From Symbiodinium natans (taxonomy: Eukaryota > Sar > Dinophyceae > Suessiales > Symbiodiniaceae), in the NCBI GenBank assembly GCA_905221605.1, contig CAJNDS010002166.1, forward strand, positions 124,001-188,000: a stretch of DNA of 64,000 nucleotides. Reading direction: 5' to 3'. This document shows positions 1-9,757 of the stretch, one piece after another (within the stretch, counting starts at the first letter, position 1; each line of letters starts with the position of its first letter). Under the pieces are notes generated by a model. That model saw nothing but the letters and a program-made list of their open reading frames with translations. It had not been told where the DNA came from and made no database searches. The translations under genes were made by a program, and so were the position numbers.

Positions 1-2
1 CG

Positions 3-965
3 GTGGCTGCGTCTACTAGCACTCAGCTTCACAATCCAGAGGAGCCAATTGGAAATTGGATGGCTCGCAACCAACACCTGTGGGTGTATACCCCTCATGT
101 AAGTGAGGTGATGATTACCCTCGGTGTGACCAATGTGTCGGACTTGCAAGAGTTCATCTTTGTGGAAGATTTGGTTGACAAAGGGATCAACAAGGTGACC
201 GCATGCAAAATTCTGCAATTGGTGGGTGAGGTCCGATATCGACCGGGAGGACCGGAAAAGGCAGTTCCTTCTGATGCATCTGTACGAGTACAACAATCTT
301 CTGGGAACAAAGGGACTGGAAGAGCGGCGGTGCGAACCCTCACTCAGGTGCGTGAAGCGGAAGACTCCGGTGCAAAAACGATGCCGAGAGGCTCCTATCG
401 GGAGCTTTTTGATAAGGTCAAGTACCGTGACGCTTGGACGCTGGCGCAGAGTTCTCCGCTGTGTGTACAGAAGCTGAAGTTGGTGGGAGTTGGAATGCCA
501 CCGGTGAATCCACCAACAAAAAAATATCGGTCAAGATCAAACCCTGTGAAAAGGGGAAGGCCCTTGCTGGACAAAAAACAGGTGCGACAGGTGCCACGCT
601 CTCGCTCACAGCGACGAGCACAACCGGCGGAAGTGGTGGAGAAACCAAAACCACTGGAACTGAAGCCTCGTGGTGGGTTGTCGTATCGGTTCAGCAGAGC
701 GTGGGCAGATGTGGTGGACGATGATGATCAGGCGGAGGCTTTGGTTTCTTATGCCGCTTCCTCAAGCGTTCAAGCGAGGAAGAGACCAATGCTGTACACC
801 GCATGCGGGAAATTCTTTTGCAAGAAAGGGATTCACAGAGAACTGCGATTCGTGGCAATGTTCCGATGGGTGGTTCTTCCGGCCCCAATGCCGGGCAGAA
901 AAAATCGGTTCACCTTGGCAAAGAACGCGACAAAGCGTCGCGGGGGGAGACCCGCCAAGAAGTGA
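3..965 (+). CDS. SAM-like, basic protein; 5' end outside window
   Basis: The reading frame is open from the left edge to a TGA at 963-965; the first usable codon is GTG, so the true start is probably upstream and the 320 residues are partial. Residues about 16-74 look like a SAM-type helical bundle (a tryptophan/leucine-rich stretch, then LVDKGINKVTACKIL, resembling the last SAM helices), usually a protein or RNA interaction module. The rest is basic and low complexity: an AT-hook-like KRGRP near residue 182, RSRSQRR, and a C-terminus ending RRGGRPAKK. It overlaps the next ORF by 163 nt in the -1 frame. Together they could be one protein made by frameshifting, one gene broken by a 1-nt indel, or two ORFs of a retroelement with a Gag-like first product. 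The family assignment is inference. Confidence 0.55.
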   Translation: MAASTSTQLHNPEEPIGNWMARNQHLWVYTPHVSEVMITLGVTNVSDLQEFIFVEDLVDKGINKVTACKILQLVGEVRYRPGGPEKAVPSDASVRVQQSSGNKGTGRAAVRTLTQVREAEDSGAKTMPRGSYRELFDKVKYRDAWTLAQSSPLCVQKLKLVGVGMPPVNPPTKKYRSRSNPVKRGRPLLDKKQVRQVPRSRSQRRAQPAEVVEKPKPLELKPRGGLSYRFSRAWADVVDDDDQAEALVSYAASSSVQARKRPMLYTACGKFFCKKGIHRELRFVAMFRWVVLPAPMPGRKNRFTLAKNATKRRGGRPAKK

Positions 966-3900
966 CTTCTCAAGTTTTTTCGCTACCACAACCTTCTCGT
1001 CGAACTGAACAGTCTCAAAAAAGAGCAAGGGATGGCTCAGTTATGGTTGGTTCGCTGGCGGTGGGCTCCACGGATGAGGTTTTACCTGGGCAAGGTGTTG
1101 CTGGACAGGTGAATGGATCTGAAAGCGCTCAAGTTCTTCCTGGGCATGAAGTGGCTGGACAGGAGACGGCGCTGAAAGGAGCAGTGCAAATTCCCGGCGA
1201 GGAGACTGACCAAAATGAAGGAGAAGGTGGGAGCAATGATCTCCGTGGTGATGATGCGAAGAATTTGGACGGTGGTTTGGTGAGGAGTGACCTTCAGCAA
1301 TTGCTGGTTAAAGGCCTTCTGAATCGGATTTATTGGAAGGTGGCAGTTGGCAAGTTGCCGGTCGGGCAAAGAGGCTGCCAAAAAGGGTCCAATAAGATGG
1401 ATCGAAATTTGGTTATTAGCATGTCATCCGAGGGTGCAAGCGAACAGGATGAGAACCTGGCACTGGAGGACGATGCTGATCAGTCAATGGGTGACGGTGC
1501 GATGGTAGTTCTGGTGTATGATCCAAGGACGCTGATTCAGTCGCCAACAACTGATTGGGTTATGCGTCGTGGTCTGACCGATCGTTCCATCTGGCCAGCA
1601 ATGGCGTACACAGCACAGAGAATATGTGCTGAAATGGTTCAAGTGGATGAACTGAACGCCCAGTTGAATACTGGGAGACTCCTTTTTGAAAGGAGAGATC
1701 AAGGATATTATTGTGATTTGCATCATTCGTTCCATGACAATCCGTGCTTGCCGGTGGTGGGAAATTATCCTCTTTCGGTGATGGGTGCACTGCTTTCCCC
1801 TGGCCTGGAAAAGGAATTCAGGGATACTGGAAAGTTTGGAACTGCTATGGAGGCAATAGCCTATGATTGGAGTCGCAGTCCAGGCATGGAAGTTCATGTG
1901 GAACTTATGGCAAGGGTAGCCAATCTGGTCGCTCCATTCCTTAAACTTGGTGGCCAAGGAACAGTGGTGAATTCTGAGTTTCTCTGGCAGCACGGGAGGG
2001 ACCAAATGATGGAGTTCCTCCAGGCAGTGACTTGCGCTGATCAATTGGAAGTTCTCTGGAGAAGAATGGACGACGATGCTGATGAAGAAGTGGATCCTAC
2101 AGGAATGGTGCTGGAGATTCCCGATCAACAAGATGCGGTACTAGATCAAGGGAACAATGAATCCCTTATTCCCATTGAAGATGTTGGAGGTGAGACACTT
2201 GGTGACACTGGAAGGGATGGCAAAGCGCCAGAAGTCTCTCCAGAAGAGGAGACATCCAGTGGGTCGTCAAGACTGGCGGGCACAAGGATTTTCTTGTGGT
2301 CAGTGTACTCTCGTGTTGCTTCCAACTTCTCTACGCAGGACCGCACTACTGGGAAGATCTTTGACAGCACAAAAGGTTATCCTGGTGAAGGACCAAACAA
2401 TGGTGACAATCCTTCCTCTAAGAGGAACTTACCCTGGATTTCTGAAGACTACCTCGACGAAGTGGTGTCAAAAAAGATGGAAAGGTCTTCAGATATGGAT
2501 GGGCTGGAGGGGTCTGTTCCGGGAGGTGAGGGATCGTTGGAAAAGGTAGAGGTGGAGAACGTTACTGCCTCTAAAATTCTTATGGCTCTTTGGAAAAAGG
2601 GATCTAGAGCTGGGTATAGGAGGTTGTGTCGTTTGAACGTATCTGGATGCAAGGTTGGAACAATGAAACGTCCAATCAACAGGGTGCAGAAGATCGGCAC
2701 TAGGAAAGCCCTCATGAAGAAGTTCAATGTTTTTGGATCGTCTCAGCATGGCTCAGGAGTTGGCGGGAAACCAATCATGAAGGTGGTAGGACCAAGGCCA
2801 GGGTTTCCAGCTGTACTCCAAGCACCAACTACTGATAGCACGTCGGGTGAAGGGAGCAGTCCCCAGGTACATGGCAATGTTCATGTAGAGCACAATCGCC
2901 CTATGGACCGGTATGAGGCAGAGCGCTTGGAGAAGAGGAAGAAAGGCTTCTGCTATTGGTTCAGCAAAGGGAAAGATCGCTGCAAATTCGGTGAAGACTG
3001 TAAATTCATCCATTCAGAAGATGATGTGGTGCTACATTCATATTGGTGCAAATACTATGTGGCAGGGAGAGACTGTTTCGCTGGAAAGGATTGTGCGTTC
3101 TCGCATGATGCAACTGGTGTGAGGTGCATCCAGTTTGCTCGGTCTGGGAAGTGTCGTTATGGTGACAGGTGTGTGTTCGAGCATGGTGTTCCGCTGGATG
3201 AACAGAGGCCAAGGTCTCCAAGGACGCCCCCAAGGGATGGTCCAAGGAGAAGTTCTGGTGCAAATGGTGGAGAAAAGGAGATCTCTCCTGAACAGTTCGA
3301 TGATGGTGAGGAGTATTCCATGACCTATGACGATGACACCAAAATGTCGGAGCTGTTGATGGAAGCGATTTCAATTCTTTCGAATGGTAAACCAGACTTG
3401 GCTCGAGCAGAAGCGGACCCACTGTTCAAACTCCTGAAGTTCAAGGGAGACGCTGACCAGATGGATAGAGAATGGGTTTCGTGGACCGAGGAGATGTTGT
3501 CCGTGCTGGAACTTCACGAAGTAGTGAAGTCGTATGACGTTTCGCTCGAGGAGGTGGAAGAATGGGTCAATGACCTGAGGATATGGTTCGAGCGAGCCAA
3601 CTTGGAAGAAGAAAAAGATCCCAAAAGGGGCAAGAAGAGGTCCCTGGAAAGGGAGTCCAGCAAAGATATTCCTGCCGAGAAGGAGGTGGTTGAGACTTCT
3701 GAGACGGAAGTTATCGTTGAGGAGGAGGCAAAAAAGGTTAAAAAGAAGAGGAAACCTGTGGTTATCGAAGATCCTTATACCCTCCTGGTTCCAAAGCCGA
3801 AGAAGATGCCGGCGGCCATTGAGAAGAGTGGATCATCAACCAATGCGGCGGTTTCTGCAGGTGAAAAAGCCTCGAGAATGCGCGCAAAGTCAATCGTCGG

Positions 3901-4189
3901 TGGAAAGGCGAAGAAGAAGGAGAAAAGTCAGAGTCCCAAAAAGGGAGAAGTCGTGGTGGTGAAAGGTCCTGAAGAAAAGGATCGTCCTCCTGATGTGGAT
4001 GAGCAAGCGTCGGCAGCTGTGAGTGCAGAGCTGGGTCAACCTTGCCAAGCGATTGAGGACGCGAAAAGAGAAGGACTGGTATCCTCGATTCAAAGGGGCG
4101 TACAGGATCCTGTTCTTACAGTTTCAGACCTGGAGTATATTCTGCTGCAACTTCACCTCAAGATTGCCAACAATCGGAAAAAGAAGTGA
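803..4189 (+). CDS. Large protein with three CCCH zinc fingers
   Basis: An uninterrupted 1,128-codon frame starts at ATG 803 and stops at TGA 4187-4189. The centre holds three CCCH fingers: residues 717-737 (C-x9-C-x5-C-x3-H), 749-768 and 775-794 (both C-x8-C-x5-C-x3-H). Such fingers usually bind single-stranded RNA. The N-terminal 240 residues are acidic and glycine-rich with a twice-repeated VLPG-x2-VAGQ. Residues about 260-420 look globular and match nothing I recognise. The C-terminal third has a helical acidic segment, then lysine-rich clusters (KKVKKKRKP, KRGKKRS) that would serve as nuclear localisation signals. There is no reverse transcriptase, protease or integrase motif. A nuclear RNA-binding protein or a Gag-like retroelement product are both possible. 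No intron is evident over 3.4 kb, and the region contains no telomere-like repeat, unlike the rest of the window. Confidence 0.8.
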   Translation: MREILLQERDSQRTAIRGNVPMGGSSGPNAGQKKSVHLGKERDKASRGETRQEVTSQVFSLPQPSRRTEQSQKRARDGSVMVGSLAVGSTDEVLPGQGVAGQVNGSESAQVLPGHEVAGQETALKGAVQIPGEETDQNEGEGGSNDLRGDDAKNLDGGLVRSDLQQLLVKGLLNRIYWKVAVGKLPVGQRGCQKGSNKMDRNLVISMSSEGASEQDENLALEDDADQSMGDGAMVVLVYDPRTLIQSPTTDWVMRRGLTDRSIWPAMAYTAQRICAEMVQVDELNAQLNTGRLLFERRDQGYYCDLHHSFHDNPCLPVVGNYPLSVMGALLSPGLEKEFRDTGKFGTAMEAIAYDWSRSPGMEVHVELMARVANLVAPFLKLGGQGTVVNSEFLWQHGRDQMMEFLQAVTCADQLEVLWRRMDDDADEEVDPTGMVLEIPDQQDAVLDQGNNESLIPIEDVGGETLGDTGRDGKAPEVSPEEETSSGSSRLAGTRIFLWSVYSRVASNFSTQDRTTGKIFDSTKGYPGEGPNNGDNPSSKRNLPWISEDYLDEVVSKKMERSSDMDGLEGSVPGGEGSLEKVEVENVTASKILMALWKKGSRAGYRRLCRLNVSGCKVGTMKRPINRVQKIGTRKALMKKFNVFGSSQHGSGVGGKPIMKVVGPRPGFPAVLQAPTTDSTSGEGSSPQVHGNVHVEHNRPMDRYEAERLEKRKKGFCYWFSKGKDRCKFGEDCKFIHSEDDVVLHSYWCKYYVAGRDCFAGKDCAFSHDATGVRCIQFARSGKCRYGDRCVFEHGVPLDEQRPRSPRTPPRDGPRRSSGANGGEKEISPEQFDDGEEYSMTYDDDTKMSELLMEAISILSNGKPDLARAEADPLFKLLKFKGDADQMDREWVSWTEEMLSVLELHEVVKSYDVSLEEVEEWVNDLRIWFERANLEEEKDPKRGKKRSLERESSKDIPAEKEVVETSETEVIVEEEAKKVKKKRKPVVIEDPYTLLVPKPKKMPAAIEKSGSSTNAAVSAGEKASRMRAKSIVGGKAKKKEKSQSPKKGEVVVVKGPEEKDRPPDVDEQASAAVSAELGQPCQAIEDAKREGLVSSIQRGVQDPVLTVSDLEYILLQLHLKIANNRKKK
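899..942 (+). promoter_or_regulatory. Candidate -1 ribosomal frameshift site
   Basis: Inside the 163-nt overlap, positions 899-905 read A_AAA_AAT in the phase of the upstream ORF (third base of AGA, then AAA, AAT). This fits the X_XXY_YYZ slippery pattern. Slipping by -1 enters exactly the frame of the 1,128-residue ORF. Downstream, CGCGAC (926-931) pairs perfectly with GTCGCG (937-942) around a 5-nt loop, and an alternative GCGGG/CCCGC stem follows. The 20-nt spacer is longer than the usual 5-9 nt, which weakens the case. An A-run is also a common indel site, so a simple frameshift mutation is the main alternative. Confidence 0.35.
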
Positions 4190-4787
4190 TTGGATGGTAT
4201 GGATGAAGGGATGGTTTTTCTCTTTCTGGAGACAGGTGCGCTGGAACAGCCAATGTGCTGACAAATGTGGTGGTTACTATTAAGGGTATGGAAATCCCTG
4301 ATAGTAGAAGTCAGTAGCTTTTCGCGTAGCGAAGACCACGGTTTGTGGTGAAGAAGGCCAAGGAGTCTTCAGTGATGAGAGGATCATGGTGAAAAGATTC
4401 TCTATGGTTAGTGGATTTGGCCAATGAGCTATAATTTCGTCCTGGTAGACGTTAAACCATATTGTGCATGTCAAGCAGCAGGCTACTGCCCTAATGGCAG
4501 TTTTTGGCCAAAGAATCTGCACCTCCAATGTGTCCTAGGAAATCCTAGGACAGGGGGAGTGCGGAGCTGCAACTGGTATTGTAGAAAGAAGTTAGTGTTG
4601 GAAGTTGAAAGGGTTAATAAACCCGGAAATCATTTCTTGGCTCAAGACTGGGCCATGTGCCTGGTAGTAAAAGGTGAGTGCCCTGTGGTTTGGGTTTGTT
4701 GTGTGGTTGATCCAGGGAAATCAAGGGATTCTGTTGGGGTTGACTTTTCGGTTTCTCGTCCCCCTTCGGGTTCCCCCCGTATAGGGT
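4190..4787. other. 3' flank of the CCCH ORF, no gene seen
   Basis: About 600 nt of unique sequence separate the CCCH stop codon from the first telomere-like repeat. Short ORFs occur in several frames but none has recognisable composition. It contains two hairpins: TTCGC/GCGAA near 4320 and the strong palindrome at 4531-4552. At 4631-4646 CATTT-CT-TGGCTCAAG resembles the 3' half of the dinoflagellate spliced leader with a 2-nt insertion, but this is weak. It may be 3' UTR. Confidence 0.4.
4531..4552. other. Perfect 10-bp inverted repeat (hairpin)
   Basis: TGTCCTAGGA, two A residues, then its exact reverse complement TCCTAGGACA. It lies 342 nt beyond the CCCH stop codon. It could fold as a tight RNA or cruciform hairpin. 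Function unknown; a processing or 3'-end signal of the upstream transcript is only a guess. Confidence 0.7.
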
Positions 4788-5097
4788 TTGGGGTTTAGGG
4801 TGTATAGGGTTTAGGGTTTCGTCCGAGTTCTAGCTCTCGCTTCTGTTCCGAAAGGCACTCAGCCTTTTGCAGCGGACTTTGGGTAAACTAAGCTAAGCCC
4901 TAAGTCCCATTTTGCAACTGAGTTCAGGGTTTAGGGTTAGAGTGCAGGGTTTTGGGTTTCGACCCTAGAAAAGCTACAAACCCTAAAGCCCTAAAGCCTA
5001 TATAAGCATGCAGCCGGCAAGGCTTCAGTTGCACTGTCCACGCTCGTTGCTATCGACGTCATCTACAGCAGCTTGCGATCCACAACCGGGGGGTTTG

Positions 5098-5187
5098 CCC
5101 AAAGGCTCCAATGTAGTTCCTTTTTGGGTTAGGTATAGGAGACTCTAGTATACTACCCCAACAAGGTACTACATAGGAGCCTTTGGG
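5098..5187 (+). mobile_element. 90-bp foldback element, family A, copy 1
   Basis: The element begins CCCAAAGGCTCC and ends GGAGCCTTTGGG. Its arms pair over most of their length, meeting near the central AGTATACT. A second copy at 12918-13007 is in the opposite orientation and differs at only about two of 90 positions. Size, terminal inverted repeats and lack of coding capacity fit a non-autonomous DNA element (MITE). No clear target-site duplication is seen; the flanks are telomere-like repeat. Confidence 0.75.
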
Positions 5188-8100
5188 TAGGGTAGGGTTT
5201 AGGGCTTTGATTGAACCCTTCCGGCACGCCGGTTCTCGCGCATGGGGGGGAGTGGGATGCAAAAACCCAGAAACATCGACCCTCATTGCACGATCCCTGT
5301 GAGCCGAAAAAAGGAACGCAGAAGAGCTAAGAAGGGATCCCCATATGTCCCCATGAGGGGTCTGCCCACTCGAATCTTGATGTCATCAGCCTACATCGCA
5401 AAGTTGTTTTTTGCCTGACAAAGTGCACCCCGCCTCAGTGCCGCGCGTGTTCTGCCGCTTTTGAACCGATCGCTTCGCAAAAATGCTGCAGGGACGTTCT
5501 TTCGCTCTTGGGTGGGTTCGCTATGTGCACTTCAGCTCAGAAGCTCCCCCGTCCCGGCTCAGTTCTATGCGAAGCCCCCCCGCAGGTTGCAGTTAGGGGG
5601 GCCTTTTGAACCCTAAACCCTAAACCTTAAACCCTAAACCCTAAACCCTAAACCACAGAATGACGCCAGCGTACATCGAACATGACGACCCTAAGAACTC
5701 TGACACAACTACAGCGGGCCTTGCAAGACCACCTTCGCGGACTCCGCGAAGTTGCAGGACAGCTGAACGAGGAACCTGCCACTGCCGGACGCAATGGGAT
5801 GAAGATCTAGGCCAACCTATTGGAAGATAAATGTTGGGGCAGTTCCTCTGTTCTTTGTTACGTATCAAACAGCAGTCCACAAGGTCTCGTGCCTTACACG
5901 CCGCCAGGCCAGGCATTCTGTTTGACAGGCCAAACAAGGGACTATAGAGGGATGATAGGAGGATGTTATTGGTAACTTTTAGGCTCTCTCACTTCTTGGT
6001 GCACTTCTCGATGCGTGTCTAGCAAAGTGTTGCTAAAGCCCACCTAGCGCACGAATTCTTTGAGGCCAGGGCAGAGGAGGGTGTCTTTAGCGCATGATAG
6101 CTTCGGGGTTGAATGATGATGCTCTAGGCTTCGGTCGGTCTGTGCCTGAGAGGTTTAAACCCTAAACCCTAAACCCTAAACCCTGAACCCTAAACCCTAA
6201 ACCCTAAATCAAGTTATAGCCAGACATATCAGTAGTTTCCCTACTAACAAAACAGATACAAATGCCCCATCTGGACCTCCAAGTGGGGTTTTTGTAAGGT
6301 ACGGGCCAAGAGGGTGTGAGGTTAAGGCTCTTGGTAGCCCAGTACCCATGGTTTCTCCAGGGCACCCATTTTGGGGGGTCGGTTACGTTTACCAAAAGAA
6401 ACCAGCACCCCAAAAGGGCACAAAGAGTGTACCCCTCAGCTTCCAGGGGCTTATGAATTACATCGTTCTATGATTTTTCAATTGTGTCATTTTCTTCTCA
6501 TAATCGTATATGACTATATGATTTCACATTCTGATATTATGATGGGGTGTGAGTTGTGGGTTTAGGTTTTACTAGCTCATGGTTGGGAGAGTAGTTTCAA
6601 TTTGAACTTCTATTCAAATTCCTTATTGAGTTTAAGTACCCTTAAACATGTAAAATGTTATCCCACTGTGACAAAGGTTCGGGTTTAGGGTTTAGGGTTC
6701 CTAAACCCTAAACCCCAAACCTTAAGCCCTAAACCCGTGAAATCTCAAAGCGCCAATCTTGGGCCCAAGGGCCCGGTCAGCGAGAAATTCACCTCGCCCC
6801 GGACGGTCAAGGTCGTGGCGGCCATGACCTTTGCTGCAAGCAACTTCCCGGGTTTAGGTTTTAGGGTTTAGGGTTTAGGGTTTAGGGTTTAGGGTTCCCT
6901 TTCCCACCCCACCCCCCTATACCCCCCTTTTACCCCCTACACCCTTTTTGCAACTGGGCTTGAGGACTTGCCAGTTTCAACCTCGATGAGGTCGACTGAG
7001 GCCCCACATGCACTGGAAGCATGCTTAAGATGCCAGAGCTCAGAAACCCTAAACCCTAAACCCTAAACTCCGTTCTTGCTAAACCCTTAAACCCTTTTGC
7101 GCCCCAGACTTCGGGGTCGGAACGTCAGGCAGGGCAGGGTGTTTTCAATCCTTTCCTGCCCACATTGAATCCCTAAACCCTGAAAAAAACCCACAAAATC
7201 TGAAAAATCCAAAGTTAAACCCTAAATCCTACACCCTACATCATAAACCCTAAACCCTAAGTGGAGAGTGTGGCTCCTGGGATGGAAACCGCCAGGGCAA
7301 CCAAAGACATTTCGTCCGGAGGTTAAACGCCTCTTGACCTGAGGATCTGCCAAGGAATTCCCCCTGACTTTTCGGGGGAGAGATGAAGTAGGGCTTTGAT
7401 GGCCGCTATCCCCAGATAAAGAAACTATTTCACGTCAGGTCAAAGGACTGGATTTAGATGATAACGGAATCTACCACCAAATCGGCGTATGAAGGTCATG
7501 GCTCGTGGAGGAAGTAGAGCCTAAAACGGGAAAAAAATCACAAACTACAAAAAAAGCTCTGGTTCTGTGCCTGATCCCAGAATTTTGACGTTCTTCTCTC
7601 GATTTCCGGCCACTCGAAACACCCTGGGAGATGCTATTTAAAACAACTAGATCCAAGCTGCCTTAGAAACCGATCTATTGAAAGCCTTGTACCTAAGCCC
7701 TAATAACCCTAAACCCCAGATATTCAAACCGTAAACCCTAAACCTTAAACCCCAATAGCCCCTGCCGTGCGGCGCACAGCAAGACCAGGGCCATACGCAC
7801 CCGGAACCTCCGGCGCGGGGTTTCTTGTGGGAGCCCTGTGCTCCCTCAGCCCACGTTGCGCCAGGCTTTTGGGTTCATGGGGTTTGTGCCGGTTTAGGGG
7901 TTTAGGGTTTTGGCTTTTTGGGTTTACTTGTCTGAGATAATTCTCGTGCAAATGAAGCCCAGAAATCGAGACTAACGTCTTGTGTACTGCTGATGCGTCT
8001 ACTTTGCTCGTGCAGTAAAGGCGGGGCTACTCCCCCTACATACAAAGCCGAGATATCAAGGACTAGGGTTTCCAGTGTATTTCGATTCACTTTTGAATTA

Positions 8101-8571
8101 TGTGTGACACGTTTTGTTGATAGGCCCTATTTGGTGACGTCCCCCCGCGAATCAAGACTTTAAGATCTCTAAACCCTAAACCCTAAACCCTAAACCCTAA
8201 ACCCTGAAGAAACAAGGCAGTTTCTGTTGCTTCTTCTACTCTATGAAGTGCTTTCTGAGAGAAGAATATTACAGACGCTACCAGGCTCAACCCTAAAGCC
8301 AAAAAACCCTAAACCTAAACCCTGTTAACCTAAAGAAACCGTATATCCCGTAAGCCCTAGTCCCTAAACCTCATATTCCCTGAACCTTCTATTCCCTAAA
8401 CCCTATTTTCCCCAAACCATGTATTCCCTACACCGTATATTTCCTAAACCCTAAACCCTATAAACTCCCAAGCCGGCTGCATGCAGTCCGGGCATCTTCT
8501 CGAGTCCAAGCATTAGCGAAAACACGAAGACGATGATCACGTTGCCTGGGTTTTGGGAGGGTTTGGGGTTT
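5188..8571. other. Telomere-like repeat mosaic, no gene seen
   Basis: Arrays of CCCTAAA (5611-5654, 6160-6208, 7044-7070, 8169-8205) and TTTAGGG (6851-6896) alternate with unique slivers of 100-400 bp. A degenerate foldback centred on CCAAGAG/CTCTTGG lies at about 6259-6374. ORFs here are under 100 codons and run through repeat, giving artefactual NPKP-type peptides. The interval 8290-8460 is decayed heptamer (CCCTATTTTCC, CCCTAGT and similar). Confidence 0.6.
6578..6675 (+). repeat. Dispersed repeat family B, copy 1
   Basis: It starts CATGGTTGGGAGAGT and ends CCCACTGTGACAAAG. The second copy at 18809-18900 shares both ends and an inner block (TTCCTTATTG, then CCTTAAACATGTAA) in the same orientation. 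AT-rich, with no obvious terminal inverted repeat and no ORF. Probably a short non-autonomous transposable element. Confidence 0.6.
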
Positions 8572-8662
8572 CTATACTCCCCTTAGAACCTGAATAGCAA
8601 TATATGATTTTAAATGTCCTCTTGGGTTTATATTAACAAAAAACAACTAAGGGGGATATAGG
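8572..8662 (+). mobile_element. Short TIR element, family C, copy 1
   Basis: The ends are CTATACTCCCCTTA and, inverted, TAAGGGGGATATAGG. The inside shares a 21-bp exact match (starting ATGATTTTAAATGTC) with the copy at 27953-28102. MITE-like, AT-rich core in GC-moderate flanks. Confidence 0.6.
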
Positions 8663-9719
8663 TTTAGGGTTCGGGGTTGAGGGTGAAGGATTTGAGGGTT
8701 TAAGGCTTAGGTTCCTCCAGCAGATTAGCTCGCAAAAGCCCCAAGAAAATTCCAGAAGTGTTACCAAGAGTCTTGGCTTTAGGGCCAGGTTTCTGGGCTT
8801 CAGGGTTTAAGTCGCAATGATCTGGCCTTCTGAAACCCATGCATGCGGTTCGCACCATCATAAACAGGTAGGCTGCTCTGCTTCACCATCTGGAGGAAAG
8901 CGACGCTGGCCTCAGCTTTGCACCCAAACCGGCAGACCTTCTGACAGGCCCTCGTATTGCCTGTTTTTTGATGACTATATTCTTGTACGGTTTAGGATTT
9001 AGGCTACTCAATCGGAATTGTGAGGAAACGATCCTGCTTCAAAAGATGTTGTACTTTTTTGTTTTCAACCCAGATGTTCAGTTGGAAGTCGGCCACACCC
9101 ATGCCCCGCACAAGATGTTGCACTTTTCGCACACACACGCACACACAGTGACACTGAGTAAGGGCTTGGGTTCCGGAAAATTCTGAGTCAAGCAGACCAA
9201 CGTCAAACTATGAAGATCCTCTGTTGTTTAGTTATAAAGCTATGCTCCCCAAGATTGCCCTGATACTCCCTTCAGCCCCAAGTACCAACCCGCCTTGTAG
9301 AGGAGTTTCAGGGGGGCTGCAGGTAAGGGTAACCTCACAACCCGCACCCCGAAAGGTCCCCAGAAAGTCCCTGATGCTTCTAACAACAGGCTCCCTTTCA
9401 GCTTTGCTTAGCTTCCTTAAGACGCGACCCGAACCCTCTTACCCCTAAACGGCCCTAGACCCCCGAAACCCTCCTTACACCACCACACCTCAACCTCGGC
9501 TGCTCAGGCCAAAGTGCGTACTGGTACGCCGTGTTGCCTGGAATCCGCAGAGGGGAGGTGAGGGAATCCGTAAGGACCAACTGAGCCGGGGGCTGTGGTG
9601 TTACCCTAAACCCTAAACCCTAACCCCTAGTGTATTTAACCCCGAAGCTAGGATCGTACACCCTACTATACTCCAAGTGAAGCCCCAAGGCAGCCCAAAC
9701 CCTCAACCCCTAAGCCCTT

Positions 9720-9757
9720 CCCCCCCCCCCCCTCCCTCCCCCCCCCCCCCCCCCCCC
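9720..9757. repeat. Poly-C tract with two T interruptions
   Basis: Thirty-eight nearly pure C residues, interrupted by T twice and ending with G, directly before CCCTAAA repeats. Confidence 0.9.

Noticed and set aside
4631-4646. CATTT-CT-TGGCTCAAG as a spliced-leader relic
   Set aside because: Needs a 2-nt insertion, the 5' half of the leader is missing and no ORF follows; a 9-mer match is expected by chance.
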